This document shows, in pieces, positions 49,591-58,007 of a DNA stretch of 64,000 nt. How positions within the stretch are numbered: position 1 is the first letter of the stretch; each line of letters begins with the position of its first letter. This stretch comes from Deinococcus yavapaiensis KR-236 (GTDB lineage: Bacteria > Deinococcota > Deinococci > Deinococcales > Deinococcaceae). Below the pieces are notes generated by a model. The model searched no databases, was not told the DNA's origin, and saw nothing but the letters and a program-made list of their open reading frames with translations. A program made the translations under genes and the position numbers. The DNA is taken from NCBI RefSeq assembly GCF_003217515.1, contig NZ_QJSX01000003.1, positions 288,049 to 352,048 of the forward strand. Reading direction: 5' to 3'.

Positions 49591-51750
49591 CTAGAGGTCG
49601 AGGAGCGCTCGAGCGCCGAAGACGGGATGATACGGGCCGATCCAGACGGCGAGGCCCGAGGGCAGTTCCTCGATGAGCCCAGCGGCTTGTGCTTTGCGGT
49701 ACTCGCCTTCTCGGAGGGAGATGGCGTAAGGCGCGAGCGTCCGAAGCAACCTGCGAGAGGGATGGCGTTCGAGTTCGGCGAGACGCGCGTGAATATCCGC
49801 TCGGTACGGAACGTACACGCTCGTGGTGTCCTCGGGAATCAAGCGGTACCGTTCCTCGGTGTCCGCGAACGCGTGATCCAATCGCGCTTGCAGCACACAA
49901 TTCGCGTCGGTATCGATCGAGCGGTACACGTCAGCGAAGTATCGGGGCGCCGTTTCCCGGTCGTTCAAATTCGCTCCGCGTTCCAGGTGGCGTTGCGCGT
50001 GCCTCGTGAGCAGGCCGTACCCGCCGGTGGGAGGCAGCGTTCCTTCGTCGGGAATCACGATGCTGACGCGGCCGGGTGAGTGGAGACGGCCTTCGCGGTT
50101 GCAGCGCCCTCCGGATTGAATGATGCGGTCGAGGGGACCGAGGGCTCGCATCACGAACGGGAAGTCGACGTCCACGCCAGCTTCGATGACTTGGGTGCTG
50201 GTGAGGCGGCAAGGTGCCCTTGCCGGAAAGGGGAGGCGAGGATCCAGGCGTGCTCGAACTGTCCGTAGGACGTCCGCTCGGTGAGCTCCGCATTGCAAGG
50301 TGCTGAGGTGGAGTGCGTCCGGATCTTGCAGCGCGTCGTGAAGAGCGATGGCGTCACGCCGTGTGTTCAGGACGGCCAATGCTTGACGTTCGGACAGCAC
50401 TTCATCGGCGAGGTCCCGCCATGAGCGGGGGTTCGGATGGTAGTGGTACGTGACGCGTCGCAGCAACTCAAAGTGCCGCTCGGCCTCCTTGACGGGCACG
50501 ATGTCCGTGACGGATCGAAAGCCGGCGAGGTACGGCGAGGTGCCTTCGAGCGCGGGCTGAGTGGCGGTACACAAGACGACGCTGCATTGGTAGTCGTCCA
50601 CGAGGGCTTGCAGCATGGTGACCGTCGGTTGGGTGAGGGCGACGGGCAGCGTTTGCACTTCGTCGATCACGATGACGCTCTTGGCGATGTTGTGAAGCTT
50701 TCGTGCTCGGCCTGGCCGAGCGGTATGCAAACTCTCGAGGAGTTGCACGGTTGTCGTGACGATAAGCGGCGCATCCCAGTTTTCGCTCGCAAGGCGAAGT
50801 CGACTGAACGGAGTTTCGGCCGGTGAGGCGGAGTGATGCTCGACGACGCTGGTAGGACCGAACAAGCCCCGGTACACTTCTGCCGTTTGCGTTGTGATGG
50901 AGGTGTACGGCACCGCGATGATGACGCGCTTCAACTCTTGCTGCACGGCATGTTCGAGAGCGAAGGCAAGCCCACTGCGTGTCTTTCCACCACCTGTCGG
51001 GGTGGTGAGCCGAAAGACGCCGCGGTCGGAACGGGCGCTCGCTTGGCATCGCTCGTAGATTTCCTTGCGCGTGGCGTTCACCGGGGAGTCGACGGCGTCG
51101 CGTTGCAACGCGTCCTGATCGCGTTGCAGGACGGTCAGGAGGTCGGAGAGGTTGGGTTGGAGAGTGACGTCGCGTTGTTGAGCGCGGTGGGGTTGGAAGT
51201 GCGCTTCCGTGTCGAGGTAGTCGGCATCGACCAAAGTGCTGAAGAGCATGCGCTGCCATAGTTCGCGGCGGAGTAACTCGGCGCTTCGGCCCTGTGGGGT
51301 GTTCGTGGGCGCTTTGGGAAGCGGGTACGAGAGTGCCAAGGTTTGCAGTTCGGGCCACAAGGCCAGAGTGGCTTGCCGGATGTCTTGATACGCGGGATCC
51401 TGCTGGACAGCTGTCAGGAAGCTGTTCAGGGCGCTCTTGTTGATCAAGCCGCTGTGATGACCGCGCAAGGCGTTCACGAGGTGCTGAGCGTTAAGTTCGG
51501 CGGCGAGCAGCGCACCGTACCGGGCGTGCGAAGGATGAACGTCAGGGTCTCGATCTTCGAACAGCGCTTGAAGGTAACGTTGGAAGGCAGGGTTGAGCTT
51601 CCCGGCATCATGCAAAATGGCAAGCGCTCGAGCGTGCTGTCGTGCGTCGAACCGGTCGGCGAAGGATTCGGCCAAGCGGCAGACTTCCGCTACGTGCTCT
51701 GTGAGCTTGTGGAAGGTGGACTCACCTGGGCGAGGTGTGTGCGCGTACAT
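49591..51750 (-). CDS. cas3: CRISPR-associated nuclease-helicase Cas3
   Basis: 719-aa effector that unwinds and degrades target DNA after Cascade recruitment. The N-terminal HD nuclease has His 19, HD at 47-48 (ILHDAGK), His 75 and HH 98-99 (LRGHHSG). The SF2 helicase has Walker A PTGGGKTRSG, Walker B VIDEVQTLP, motif III-like CTATQPAL and motif VI region QVIEAGVDVDFP with IQSGGRCNREG. All catalytic residues are present. The ATG at 51750 begins at MYAHTPRPGE; an upstream ATG at 51801 would add 17 residues. It is the first gene of the cas operon. Confidence 0.95.
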   Translation of the reverse strand: MYAHTPRPGESTFHKLTEHVAEVCRLAESFADRFDARQHARALAILHDAGKLNPAFQRYLQALFEDRDPDVHPSHARYGALLAAELNAQHLVNALRGHHSGLINKSALNSFLTAVQQDPAYQDIRQATLALWPELQTLALSYPLPKAPTNTPQGRSAELLRRELWQRMLFSTLVDADYLDTEAHFQPHRAQQRDVTLQPNLSDLLTVLQRDQDALQRDAVDSPVNATRKEIYERCQASARSDRGVFRLTTPTGGGKTRSGLAFALEHAVQQELKRVIIAVPYTSITTQTAEVYRGLFGPTSVVEHHSASPAETPFSRLRLASENWDAPLIVTTTVQLLESLHTARPGRARKLHNIAKSVIVIDEVQTLPVALTQPTVTMLQALVDDYQCSVVLCTATQPALEGTSPYLAGFRSVTDIVPVKEAERHFELLRRVTYHYHPNPRSWRDLADEVLSERQALAVLNTRRDAIALHDALQDPDALHLSTLQCGAHRADVLRTVRARLDPRLPFPARAPCRLTSTQVIEAGVDVDFPFVMRALGPLDRIIQSGGRCNREGRLHSPGRVSIVIPDEGTLPPTGGYGLLTRHAQRHLERGANLNDRETAPRYFADVYRSIDTDANCVLQARLDHAFADTEERYRLIPEDTTSVYVPYRADIHARLAELERHPSRRLLRTLAPYAISLREGEYRKAQAAGLIEELPSGLAVWIGPYHPVFGARALLDL

Positions 51751-51991
51751 ACTGGGGTTCCCCGTGAATGGCCTGAGTGCTTGCCGTGATTGAAATTGCA
51801 TTCAGGTTAACACTCATATAAGCGTCGCCAACAGCAAATGTGGGTGCCCACTCCCGAGCGTGAGCAGCATCGGCATGTTTGCTTTCAGGAGGCTTCACTA
51901 TGGCTTGGTTCACCCGTGAAAGGCGCGCCGCCAGATCGGAGCCAAGTACGGCAACAGGCCGACTTGACTTGTATTCGGTGCGTTCAACGCC

Positions 51992-53176
51992 TCAGCGGGA
52001 TTGTTGCCGTTGATTCTTAAGGCTGTACACGGACAGGCGCTTCTCGTCTTCCATCACGTCCCGGTACAAATCGCTGGTGATGGACGGGCGAGCGTGACCT
52101 GCAATGGCCGACACGACTTCGAGTTTTTCTCCGCCGCGCAACCGGTGGGTGATGTTCGTGTATCGCCCCGCGTGCGAACCGAAGTGGCGAATGCCCGCTC
52201 GCTTGCAGAGGCGGTCGATGCTTCGATTGACGTTGCGTGGGTGCATGAGGGTGCCGAGCGCCGTCGTGAAGATCAGACCGCACTCCTGCCACGCTTCACC
52301 GAGTGCCGCGCGGTCGTGTTGCTGTTTCGCTTGGCGCTCGCCAAGGACGTCGAGGAGGTCGGCGCTGCCGTACAAGGTCCGGCGGGAGCCGGCAGTCTTT
52401 AAGGGACCGATGACGGGCTTATTGCGAAGGAGCTTCACTTGCTGTTCCACGCGGATCGCGCCCGTGTGGAAGTTGACGTCCTGCCAACGCAAGCCGAGCG
52501 CTTCACCTCGCCGCAAGCCGAGGCTGAAGAGGGTGTAGAACAGCGGGTACAAGGCGTCGTCTTCGGCGGCGGTCAGAAAGCGGTCCAGCTCGTCGTCCGT
52601 GAGGGCTTTACGCCGTTCGCTCTTCACGCTTTTCTCGGCTTCAGTCGCCTTCACGCGAATGCCGCGGGCGGGATTGACGGCGAGGAGTTCCTGCTCGATG
52701 GCCTCGTCGAAGGCGGCCCGCAAGTGCTCGAAGACTTTCGCTCGGCCGCTCGCCGCGAGGTTCTTGCTCGCCAGGAAGGTCTCGAGGTCCCTGAGGTGCG
52801 TGCGCTTGACGGTTTGCAAGCGCAGCATCTTCAAGTTCTCGGGGACGTACAAGCGGAGGCGCGTGGCGTACAACTCGTACGTGGTTTCGCTGACGTGCGG
52901 TTTGCGTCCTTCGAGCCAGCGACCCAGCCATTCCCCGAGGGTGATGCGGTCGGGAGAGGCCAGCAGACCCTTGGCTTGTGCGGCCATCGCAGTGGCAAGT
53001 GCTTTCTTGGCGGCCGTTTCGTTGGGGGCCGTGCCTGACTTGCGGCGTTGCTTGCCTCGCTCGTCGAACCCGACGGTGAGCGACCACTGCCACTTGCCGC
53101 TCGGTAACTTGCGGACGCTGCCCAAGCCGTTGCCGCGTTCACGTTCCCGCCTCTTCCTGTCTGCCTGGTCTGTCAT
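51992..53176 (-). CDS. Tyrosine recombinase/integrase of a mobile element
   Basis: 394-aa site-specific recombinase. An Arg/Glu-rich start and AP2-like arm-binding region (GNGLGSVRKLPSGKWQWSLT) is followed by a SAM-like core-binding domain (about 75-175) and a catalytic domain with Arg in FSLGLRRGEALGLRW, FGSHAGRYTNITHRLRGG (normally H-x-L-R-H-T; here H-A-G-R-Y-T), AGHARPSITSDLY with His and the nucleophilic Tyr. The Arg, His, Arg, His, Tyr set is thus preserved in an unusual setting. Three bases separate it from the XRE stop. It probably integrates the element that runs to about 56.6 kb; attachment sites are not located. Confidence 0.92.
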   Translation of the reverse strand: MTDQADRKRRERERGNGLGSVRKLPSGKWQWSLTVGFDERGKQRRKSGTAPNETAAKKALATAMAAQAKGLLASPDRITLGEWLGRWLEGRKPHVSETTYELYATRLRLYVPENLKMLRLQTVKRTHLRDLETFLASKNLAASGRAKVFEHLRAAFDEAIEQELLAVNPARGIRVKATEAEKSVKSERRKALTDDELDRFLTAAEDDALYPLFYTLFSLGLRRGEALGLRWQDVNFHTGAIRVEQQVKLLRNKPVIGPLKTAGSRRTLYGSADLLDVLGERQAKQQHDRAALGEAWQECGLIFTTALGTLMHPRNVNRSIDRLCKRAGIRHFGSHAGRYTNITHRLRGGEKLEVVSAIAGHARPSITSDLYRDVMEDEKRLSVYSLKNQRQQSR

Positions 53177-53179
53177 GTG

Positions 53180-53425
53180 TTACTCCTCGCGGTACTCCAG
53201 CAAGTCGTTCATTCCGAGGGGTTTGCCCGTCAAGGTGCGGAGGGCGTCGATCAACGCTTCAAGGGTGGCGCGATCGAAGCGCTTCGGTCCGTCACCTCGA
53301 TTGACTCGGTAGATCGTGTTCTCTCCCAGCCGATGCCCGCGCTTGATGGCTTCGACTTCGACTTGCCGTGCCGTCAGACCGTTCGCCTTCAACACGTTCC
53401 CGAGCTTCCACACGAGCTTCCCCAT
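53180..53425 (-). CDS. XRE-family repressor
   Basis: 81-aa single-domain HTH protein (LKANGLTARQVEVEAIKRGH, then LGENTIYRVNRGDGPKRFDR). It is probably the maintenance repressor of the integrative element and is co-transcribed with the integrase. AAGGAG precedes the ATG. A CTAG-N8-CTAG inverted repeat at 53446-53461, about 20 bases upstream, is a candidate operator for autoregulation. Confidence 0.85.
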   Translation of the reverse strand: MGKLVWKLGNVLKANGLTARQVEVEAIKRGHRLGENTIYRVNRGDGPKRFDRATLEALIDALRTLTGKPLGMNDLLEYREE

Positions 53426-53820
53426 GCTTCACCATACTCCTTTCTCTAGCAGAAGTACTAGGCATCGTCATGATCAGAACCCTGGCTTCAAGCCAACGCG
53501 CACATGCGCAAACAACACAAGAAGCACCGGGGTAGGGGGGACCAAGGCGGCCACACTCGGATGAATCGTGCCGCGTGTATTTTTTCCGACTTCACCATTC
53601 TTTCGTCTCCGTGCGGGTTCATGCTGCGTCGACGGCGAACGAGCGCGAGGGTGGAAACGCGCCTGATTCCTCCTGCCGCAGGCGCCATGTCGCTCCTTTC
53701 GCCGATGCACTCGAACTTGCGCGGACCCGACTCAAACCGGAGGGGTCGTCCCACCCCTCCGGTGCCACACGCGAAACAGGGAAGTCGGGCAAGAGCGCTT
53801 GCCTCGAATTCCAGCTCGTC
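53426..53820. other. Intergenic region of the integrative element
   Basis: 395 bases. It contains the CTAG-N8-CTAG repeat upstream of the XRE gene and a 10-bp hairpin (53736-53745 with 53754-53763). Open frames here lack start signals and motifs, so I see no gene. Confidence 0.4.
53736..53763 (-). terminator. Terminator of the replication operon
   Basis: ACCGGAGGGG/CCCCTCCGGT stem with an 8-nt loop lies 58 bases downstream of the minus-strand ATPase gene. Confidence 0.65.
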
Positions 53821-54894
53821 CTACACGGACTCCAGCAATTCGAGGCACTCGGGCAATGCTGATGTGACACGGTATGCTTTCGGAGCGCCTCGTTCGCTCA
53901 GCGTCGACTCTTCGACCTTCCCCTCCACGAGGAGGGTTTGAACGGCCGATCTCACCGCGTCTTTCGCGGCCCGCTCCTTCAGGGCGCCCGCCTGCATCGC
54001 GACCTTCACCAAGTCACCGTAACGCACCCAATGCCCAGCGCTCCGCTCCACGTGCCGCATCACTGCCATAGACGCGAGGGACGTTCGCGTTGAGGACTTG
54101 CCATCTGGCAAGTCGTGAAGTTCGATGCTGAGAATGTCGACGTCGCCCCCGCCTTCGCGGACGACTTCCACCCCGAAGGCGTAGCGGGAAGGCGCGTAAC
54201 TCGCCTTTTGAACTTGCCAGCGCAAGACGTCATGCCCTTCGACGCTCGCGTCCTCGACCGTCAAGATGTGCACGGCGCGAACCTGTGCCATCTTGGCGAC
54301 GCTGCCCGTCACACCCCGCGCACCGTCCCGCTCGCCCGCTTGGGCTTTCGGCAGGTGATCGGTCACGATCACGGCCGCTCCCGTCGCCGTCGCCAATTCA
54401 CGAAGCGCCACCATCGGTCCCATGACGGCGCTTTGCTTGTTCGGATTCACCCCCGGGAAGCTTGCCATGAACGAGTCGAGCACGACCGCGATGATGTCGC
54501 GTTCCAGCACGAAGGGAATCAGTTCGTCGAAACTGTTCTGAAGCAAGCCGTGCTCGTTCGGCTCCAACACACGAACGAGTTCCATGCGACCGTCGGGAAA
54601 GGCGTTACGGTGCTGCTCCAGCCAATAGCGCACGCCGCGCGACTCACCGTCGTCCGGGGCGTCGGTGTTGATGTACAGCACGCCCCCGTGCCGCACCGCG
54701 CGCCCCATGAAGCGACCGATGCCGGGCGGACGCGTCACCTGCCAAAGAAGGTGTGTGAGCAGGGTCGTCTTTCCCACGCCTTCCCGCGCGGCGACCAAAC
54801 TGACGTTGCGCATGGGGAACAAGTCCTCGTCGAGGAACTCGATCCGTTGGAGAGGCGCGTGAAGATCCACGTCCCGGAAGTGGTCAAGCGTCAC
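53821..54894 (-). CDS. RepA-like hexameric helicase/AAA ATPase
   Basis: 357-aa RecA/DnaB-fold ATPase of the RepA (RSF1010-like) or phage replication type. Walker A is AAREGVGKTTLLTHLL (35-50), Walker B is IIAVVLDSFMASFPG, and motif H4-like TGAAVIVTDHLPKAQAGERD and GVTGSVAKMAQVRA follow. A C-terminal winged-helix-like region is at about 255-345. It should unwind the element's origin together with the primase encoded just upstream, with which it overlaps by 11 bases. Confidence 0.85.
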   Translation of the reverse strand: MTLDHFRDVDLHAPLQRIEFLDEDLFPMRNVSLVAAREGVGKTTLLTHLLWQVTRPPGIGRFMGRAVRHGGVLYINTDAPDDGESRGVRYWLEQHRNAFPDGRMELVRVLEPNEHGLLQNSFDELIPFVLERDIIAVVLDSFMASFPGVNPNKQSAVMGPMVALRELATATGAAVIVTDHLPKAQAGERDGARGVTGSVAKMAQVRAVHILTVEDASVEGHDVLRWQVQKASYAPSRYAFGVEVVREGGGDVDILSIELHDLPDGKSSTRTSLASMAVMRHVERSAGHWVRYGDLVKVAMQAGALKERAAKDAVRSAVQTLLVEGKVEESTLSERGAPKAYRVTSALPECLELLESV

Positions 54895-56086
54895 GGTCGA
54901 ACGCCTCCCAGGAACGCACGCTCCAGTCTCGCGCGGGTTTGCCCCACTGCCTCAAACCCCAGTCTTGCCCGCTGGGCGCCGCTCGTTTCGAGGCAGTCTC
55001 GGGGTGCCTCTCTGAACCGGGCTGCCTGGATGCCGACGCGTCGATCGCTTCCAACAGCCACGCTCGCAAAACGGACACCCCGTCCTTTCCGAGGAGGTCG
55101 CAAAAGTCTCGCCCGACGGGTAGGAAGGGGAGACTCCGGACGTCCGAAGCACCCTCTTGGTACGCGAGTCGAGCCAGGCGCTCCTGGGCGTCCCGCCCCG
55201 CTCGGTCGTCGTCGGTGTAGAGGTACACGACCCGCGACGCGAGCCCCGAGACGTGCGGCCAAGCGCTCGCGCCCGCCAAGCCTTGCACGTCGAACTGCGC
55301 GGCTGCTCGTAAGGCTCGGTGGGCGGCGACCGCGTTGAGCTCGCCTTCCACGAGCAGCAACGCGCTTCCTTGACCGTACCTGGGGGAGCACCACGCGGGC
55401 GAGCCGTGCCCTTTGAGGCGGTACACGTAACGCTCCAGGCTCCGCGTCCGCAATTCCTCGGCGGTGCCGGCATTGCGGACCTTCAATCCCCATGGACGTC
55501 CGTCCGGGCCGCCTACCGTCAGCGCGAGCGCGCCTCGATGCGCGAGAACCTTCCCCGCCCGAGTGCGGAAGGGCCGCGTGAGCTTCCCAGCGTCGAGGGC
55601 GCTCTCTCCCCACAACCCTCGACGTGCGAGTTCGCGGGCGCCTGGGTCGTTCTCGTCAAGCGGCGAGACCAGACGCGTGAGGCGGTGGCGCTCGTCCTCG
55701 GATAGAGGCGAGAAGTTTCCTCCTCCTGTGGGCAGGGCGTGGATTGAAGGCGGCTTGACGATTCGCTGGAGGGGCGTGCTCGCCCCTGGCAAGTTCGCTC
55801 GCGTTTCCAATTCTCGCCGAGCTTCGGCAGGCGAGTAGCCGCATTGCAGGAGGAAGTCGTACGCGTCCCCGCCCGCGTCGTCCCCACCAAAGCGCTTCCA
55901 GCGCCAGCATCCATGCTTGGATCGGAAGACACTGAAACTCGGATGACGCTCCTCGTGACCTGGACGCGGATCGCGAATCACGCCGCCTCGTTCTACGCTC
56001 CATCCGGAGGCAAGTTGCGGGCCGCACACGTCCTCGATCAAGTCAGGCAAGCTGATCTGCTCGACCGCGTCACGAATGCGCGTCAT
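54884..56086 (-). CDS. TOPRIM primase of a mobile element
   Basis: 400-aa DnaG-type primase. The N-terminal CHC2-like zinc-finger region is recognisable (RPGHEERHPSFSVF, then GGDDAGGDAYDFLLQCGYSP), but most zinc ligands are missing: RPGH and RFGG stand where C-P-x-H and C-F-G-C are expected. The TOPRIM domain is intact, with Glu in SALLLVEGELNAVAAHRAL and DxD in VVYLYTDDDRAGRDAQ. The ATG at 56086 overlaps the stop of the 46-aa gene (ATGA). It works with the RepA-like ATPase to replicate the element. Confidence 0.87.
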   Translation of the reverse strand: MTRIRDAVEQISLPDLIEDVCGPQLASGWSVERGGVIRDPRPGHEERHPSFSVFRSKHGCWRWKRFGGDDAGGDAYDFLLQCGYSPAEARRELETRANLPGASTPLQRIVKPPSIHALPTGGGNFSPLSEDERHRLTRLVSPLDENDPGARELARRGLWGESALDAGKLTRPFRTRAGKVLAHRGALALTVGGPDGRPWGLKVRNAGTAEELRTRSLERYVYRLKGHGSPAWCSPRYGQGSALLLVEGELNAVAAHRALRAAAQFDVQGLAGASAWPHVSGLASRVVYLYTDDDRAGRDAQERLARLAYQEGASDVRSLPFLPVGRDFCDLLGKDGVSVLRAWLLEAIDASASRQPGSERHPETASKRAAPSGQDWGLRQWGKPARDWSVRSWEAFDRDA

Positions 56087-56223
56087 GCCTGAACGCCTCG
56101 GTAACCCATGCGTCGCAAGTCCGTCAGTAACTTCCACGCGGCTTCGGTCTTCCGCCCTCGAGCGATTTCGGACAGGAGATACTGCTCGAGGGTTTGCCAT
56201 CGGCGGCGAGAGGCGCGAGTCAC
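56083..56223 (-). CDS. 46-aa protein overlapping both neighbours
   Basis: Tiny gene with GTG start overlapping the upstream stop (GTGA at 56223-56220) and its own TGA overlapping the primase ATG (ATGA). The product is basic and helical (core RRRWQTLEQYLLSEIARGRK, ending LLTDLRRMGYRGVQA). The double four-base overlap and GC3-type codons argue strongly that it is translated. No family is recognised. It may be a small accessory factor of the replication genes. Confidence 0.7.
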   Translation of the reverse strand: MTRASRRRWQTLEQYLLSEIARGRKTEAAWKLLTDLRRMGYRGVQA

Positions 56224-56423
56224 GCCTTACGCCCGTTGAGGAATTCCACGATGGCTTCTCGTGGAATGATGTACTTCTTGCCGTACCGAATCGAGCGGAG
56301 TTGACCGGAACGCAGCAGTTCGTACACGGCGTTCTTCCCCAACCGCAGAACTGCGGGAAGCTCTTTGACTTCATACGCCGCTCGATCCAGAACCATCAGG
56401 TGGGAGAAGGGCGCGAGCGTCAT
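56220..56423 (-). CDS. Excisionase-family HTH protein
   Basis: 67-aa protein with a MerR/Xis-like winged helix (LPAVLRLGKNAVYELLRSGQ, then YGKKYIIPREAIVEFLNGRK), the helix_turn_helix_17 type used by excisionases and small repressors. The ATG at 56423 overlaps the previous stop by four bases. It probably directs excision by the integrase or controls the element's operon. Confidence 0.87.
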   Translation of the reverse strand: MTLAPFSHLMVLDRAAYEVKELPAVLRLGKNAVYELLRSGQLRSIRYGKKYIIPREAIVEFLNGRKA

Positions 56424-56605
56424 GCGCGTGCCTCCGAGCGATCACGAAGGAATCGTCGCAGATCGCGTTGATCCACGACGCGCACGTGGTGAAGGCGAGC
56501 GGCCTTCACGAGACCTGCGTCCACCCAGCGCCGCATCGTCTGCTCGCTGACGCCTGCTTCTCGTGCGGCTTGACCGACCAGCAGCAACTCTCTGACTTCG
56601 TCCAT
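56420..56605 (-). CDS. Small MerR-like HTH protein
   Basis: 61-aa DNA-binding protein (LLLVGQAAREAGVSEQTMRR, then WVDAGLVKAARLHHVRVVDQ), again of the Xis/MerR HTH type. The ATG at 56605 is chosen because AAGGAG lies six bases upstream; an ATG at 56623 and longer frames are rejected. It is the first gene of the element's replication operon and a likely regulator of it. Confidence 0.82.
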   Translation of the reverse strand: MDEVRELLLVGQAAREAGVSEQTMRRWVDAGLVKAARLHHVRVVDQRDLRRFLRDRSEARA

Positions 56606-57086
56606 CTCGTACTCCTTCTCCATCGTAGGAGCGCATCGAGCAGGTAGGCTGAATGCGCTGGGCCACGGCTGAAATGCGGTGGGGTGCGCCTGCCAGTCGC
56701 GTGTCCCGCCTGGGTCGTGTTGTCGACAGCTCAATCCTGAACGTGGGCTGTATCCTTGTGAGCAGACGGCGGGCCAATTGGCAGATGGTTGGCTCGTTAT
56801 GAAGCTCTCGCTCACGCCTTCAGGGTAGAAGCTGTGGGGAGGACGTGACTTATGGTCCAACAACGACTACACACGAGTTTTTCCTGCACCTAGAGCGACA
56901 AATTATGCGTTGAGGGCTAAATCATACGCGTGCGACCTGTTGGAGCTAAAAACCGCTCTGAGAGCGAGTCGAACTTGCAAGTGAACGTCGTCGATGGACA
57001 ACCGACACTCCTCGTTCTCTTGTAACTCTGAAGTCGTAAACCGAGCTGTACCTTGAAGCCCTCGTTGGAGGCGATGGCTCCTATTA

Positions 57087-57186
57087 TTGGCATCGGTTGA
57101 AGTCGCGTGGGAAGACACCCTCTCCCCGCGCTTTCACAAGGACCGCTGGACTTTCGCGCCACCCATGTGACTTTCGCGGTTATCAA
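57087..57186. repeat. 100-bp MITE with IS630-type ends, second copy
   Basis: TA flanks (57085-57086, 57187-57188) enclose a 100-bp element with ends TTGGCATCGGTTGAAGT and, inverted, TTGATAACCGCGAAAGT. It has the same length and ends as the copy at 44363-44462, but its interior has diverged. Confidence 0.75.
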
Positions 57187-57188
57187 TA

Positions 57189-57273
57189 GCATCGGTCGAA
57201 GTGGAGCGGGAGGCAGCGTGCCCGTCCTTGTGTAACGAAGGTAGAACCTCCGAACCATCCCCATGGTCATCAA
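57189..57273. repeat. Degenerate MITE-like sequence
   Basis: Begins GCATCGGTCGAAGTGGAGCG and ends GGTCATCAA before TA. These resemble the MITE ends with the outer TTG lost. It shares the TA of the adjacent complete MITE. Confidence 0.4.
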
Positions 57274-57430
57274 TAGATGCGCGTTCGACAATGTACACGC
57301 CGTGATCACGCACATTTTTTAGAGCGATGGACGTAGTGTCGATGTCGCAGATTTTATCCAGCAAAGGCCTAAGGTCCGAGGAGCTGGCATTTGCGCCCAC
57401 AACATCTTGTGCGCAACGTAAGGTGGGGTT

Positions 57431-57769
57431 ATGAAAGCCTTCAAGCTACTGATTCCTACTGTCTTGGCCGTGCTGAGTATGGCGAGTGCTGCGTCATCGC
57501 CTTTTACGGGTAAGTGGGTGAATCCTCAGGTACCCCAGAACACGTTTGAATTCTTGTCGAAGGGGAGGTTGCTCGTCGTGTCCGGTGGACTTTCGATGCC
57601 TATAGGAGAATATGAAGCAATTTCAAGTAAACGAGTGTTATTGATGTACCGCATGGTTGGCTTCGGTATTGATAATCCGGTAGCTACAACAATGACGTTG
57701 AAGAATGGTCGATTGTGCTTTGACGAACTTGAATACCGCAGCAACTGTTACACAAAGTCAAAGAATTAG
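57431..57769 (+). CDS. Small secreted protein, AT-rich gene
   Basis: 112-aa protein with a signal peptide (MKAFKLLIPTVLAVLSMASA) and a short beta-rich body (FTGKWVNPQVPQNTFEFLSK, then two Cys in LCFDELEYRSNC that could pair). It resembles small lipocalin/META-like secreted folds but no family is certain. AAGGTGG precedes the ATG. Codon use is much more AT-rich than in the flanking chromosome, a sign of recent acquisition. Confidence 0.65.
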   Translation: MKAFKLLIPTVLAVLSMASAASSPFTGKWVNPQVPQNTFEFLSKGRLLVVSGGLSMPIGEYEAISSKRVLLMYRMVGFGIDNPVATTMTLKNGRLCFDELEYRSNCYTKSKN

Positions 57770-58007
57770 AAGTTGCCCTAAAAACTACCTAGTCGTTCTC
57801 GAGAAATAGGGCTGCCTGAAATCTAATATTGCGGCTGTAGTATTAATGCGATTATGTTATAGTCGCACTCATCTAAGCCTTCCTGCTGCAAATAGGATTG
57901 TACAGTAAAAAGGGCTGTGGATTTATACTATTAAGGATAAAATTCTGACCTCGCAAACGCTGGAGAATGTCCTCGTTCTTGTAAATCAGTAAGGTTTAGG
58001 TGAAGCC

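Larger units (their letters stand above)
56606..57430. other. Gene-poor region with MITEs
   Basis: Over 800 bases without a credible gene. It holds a complete 100-bp MITE (57087-57186) and, immediately beside it, a degenerate relative (57189-57273). The rest shows no motif that I can identify. The right end of the integrative element probably falls here. Confidence 0.45.

Noticed and set aside
37054..53176. Integration of the whole accessory region at the tRNA-Val 3' end
   Set aside because: The region starts right after tRNA-Val, which is suggestive, but I found no second copy of the tRNA 3' end near the integrase, so no attachment site can be claimed.
53504..53941. Plus-strand ORF containing LRGPDSNRRG, a phrase often seen in spurious ORFs over tRNA genes
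   Set aside because: I looked for a tRNA or tRNA fragment here and could not draw a cloverleaf. The frame itself has no start signal.
57898..57929. TTGTAC with TATACT downstream as promoter for the AT-rich gene at 58008
   Set aside because: The spacer is 19-20 bases and the area is AT-rich, so a chance match is likely.
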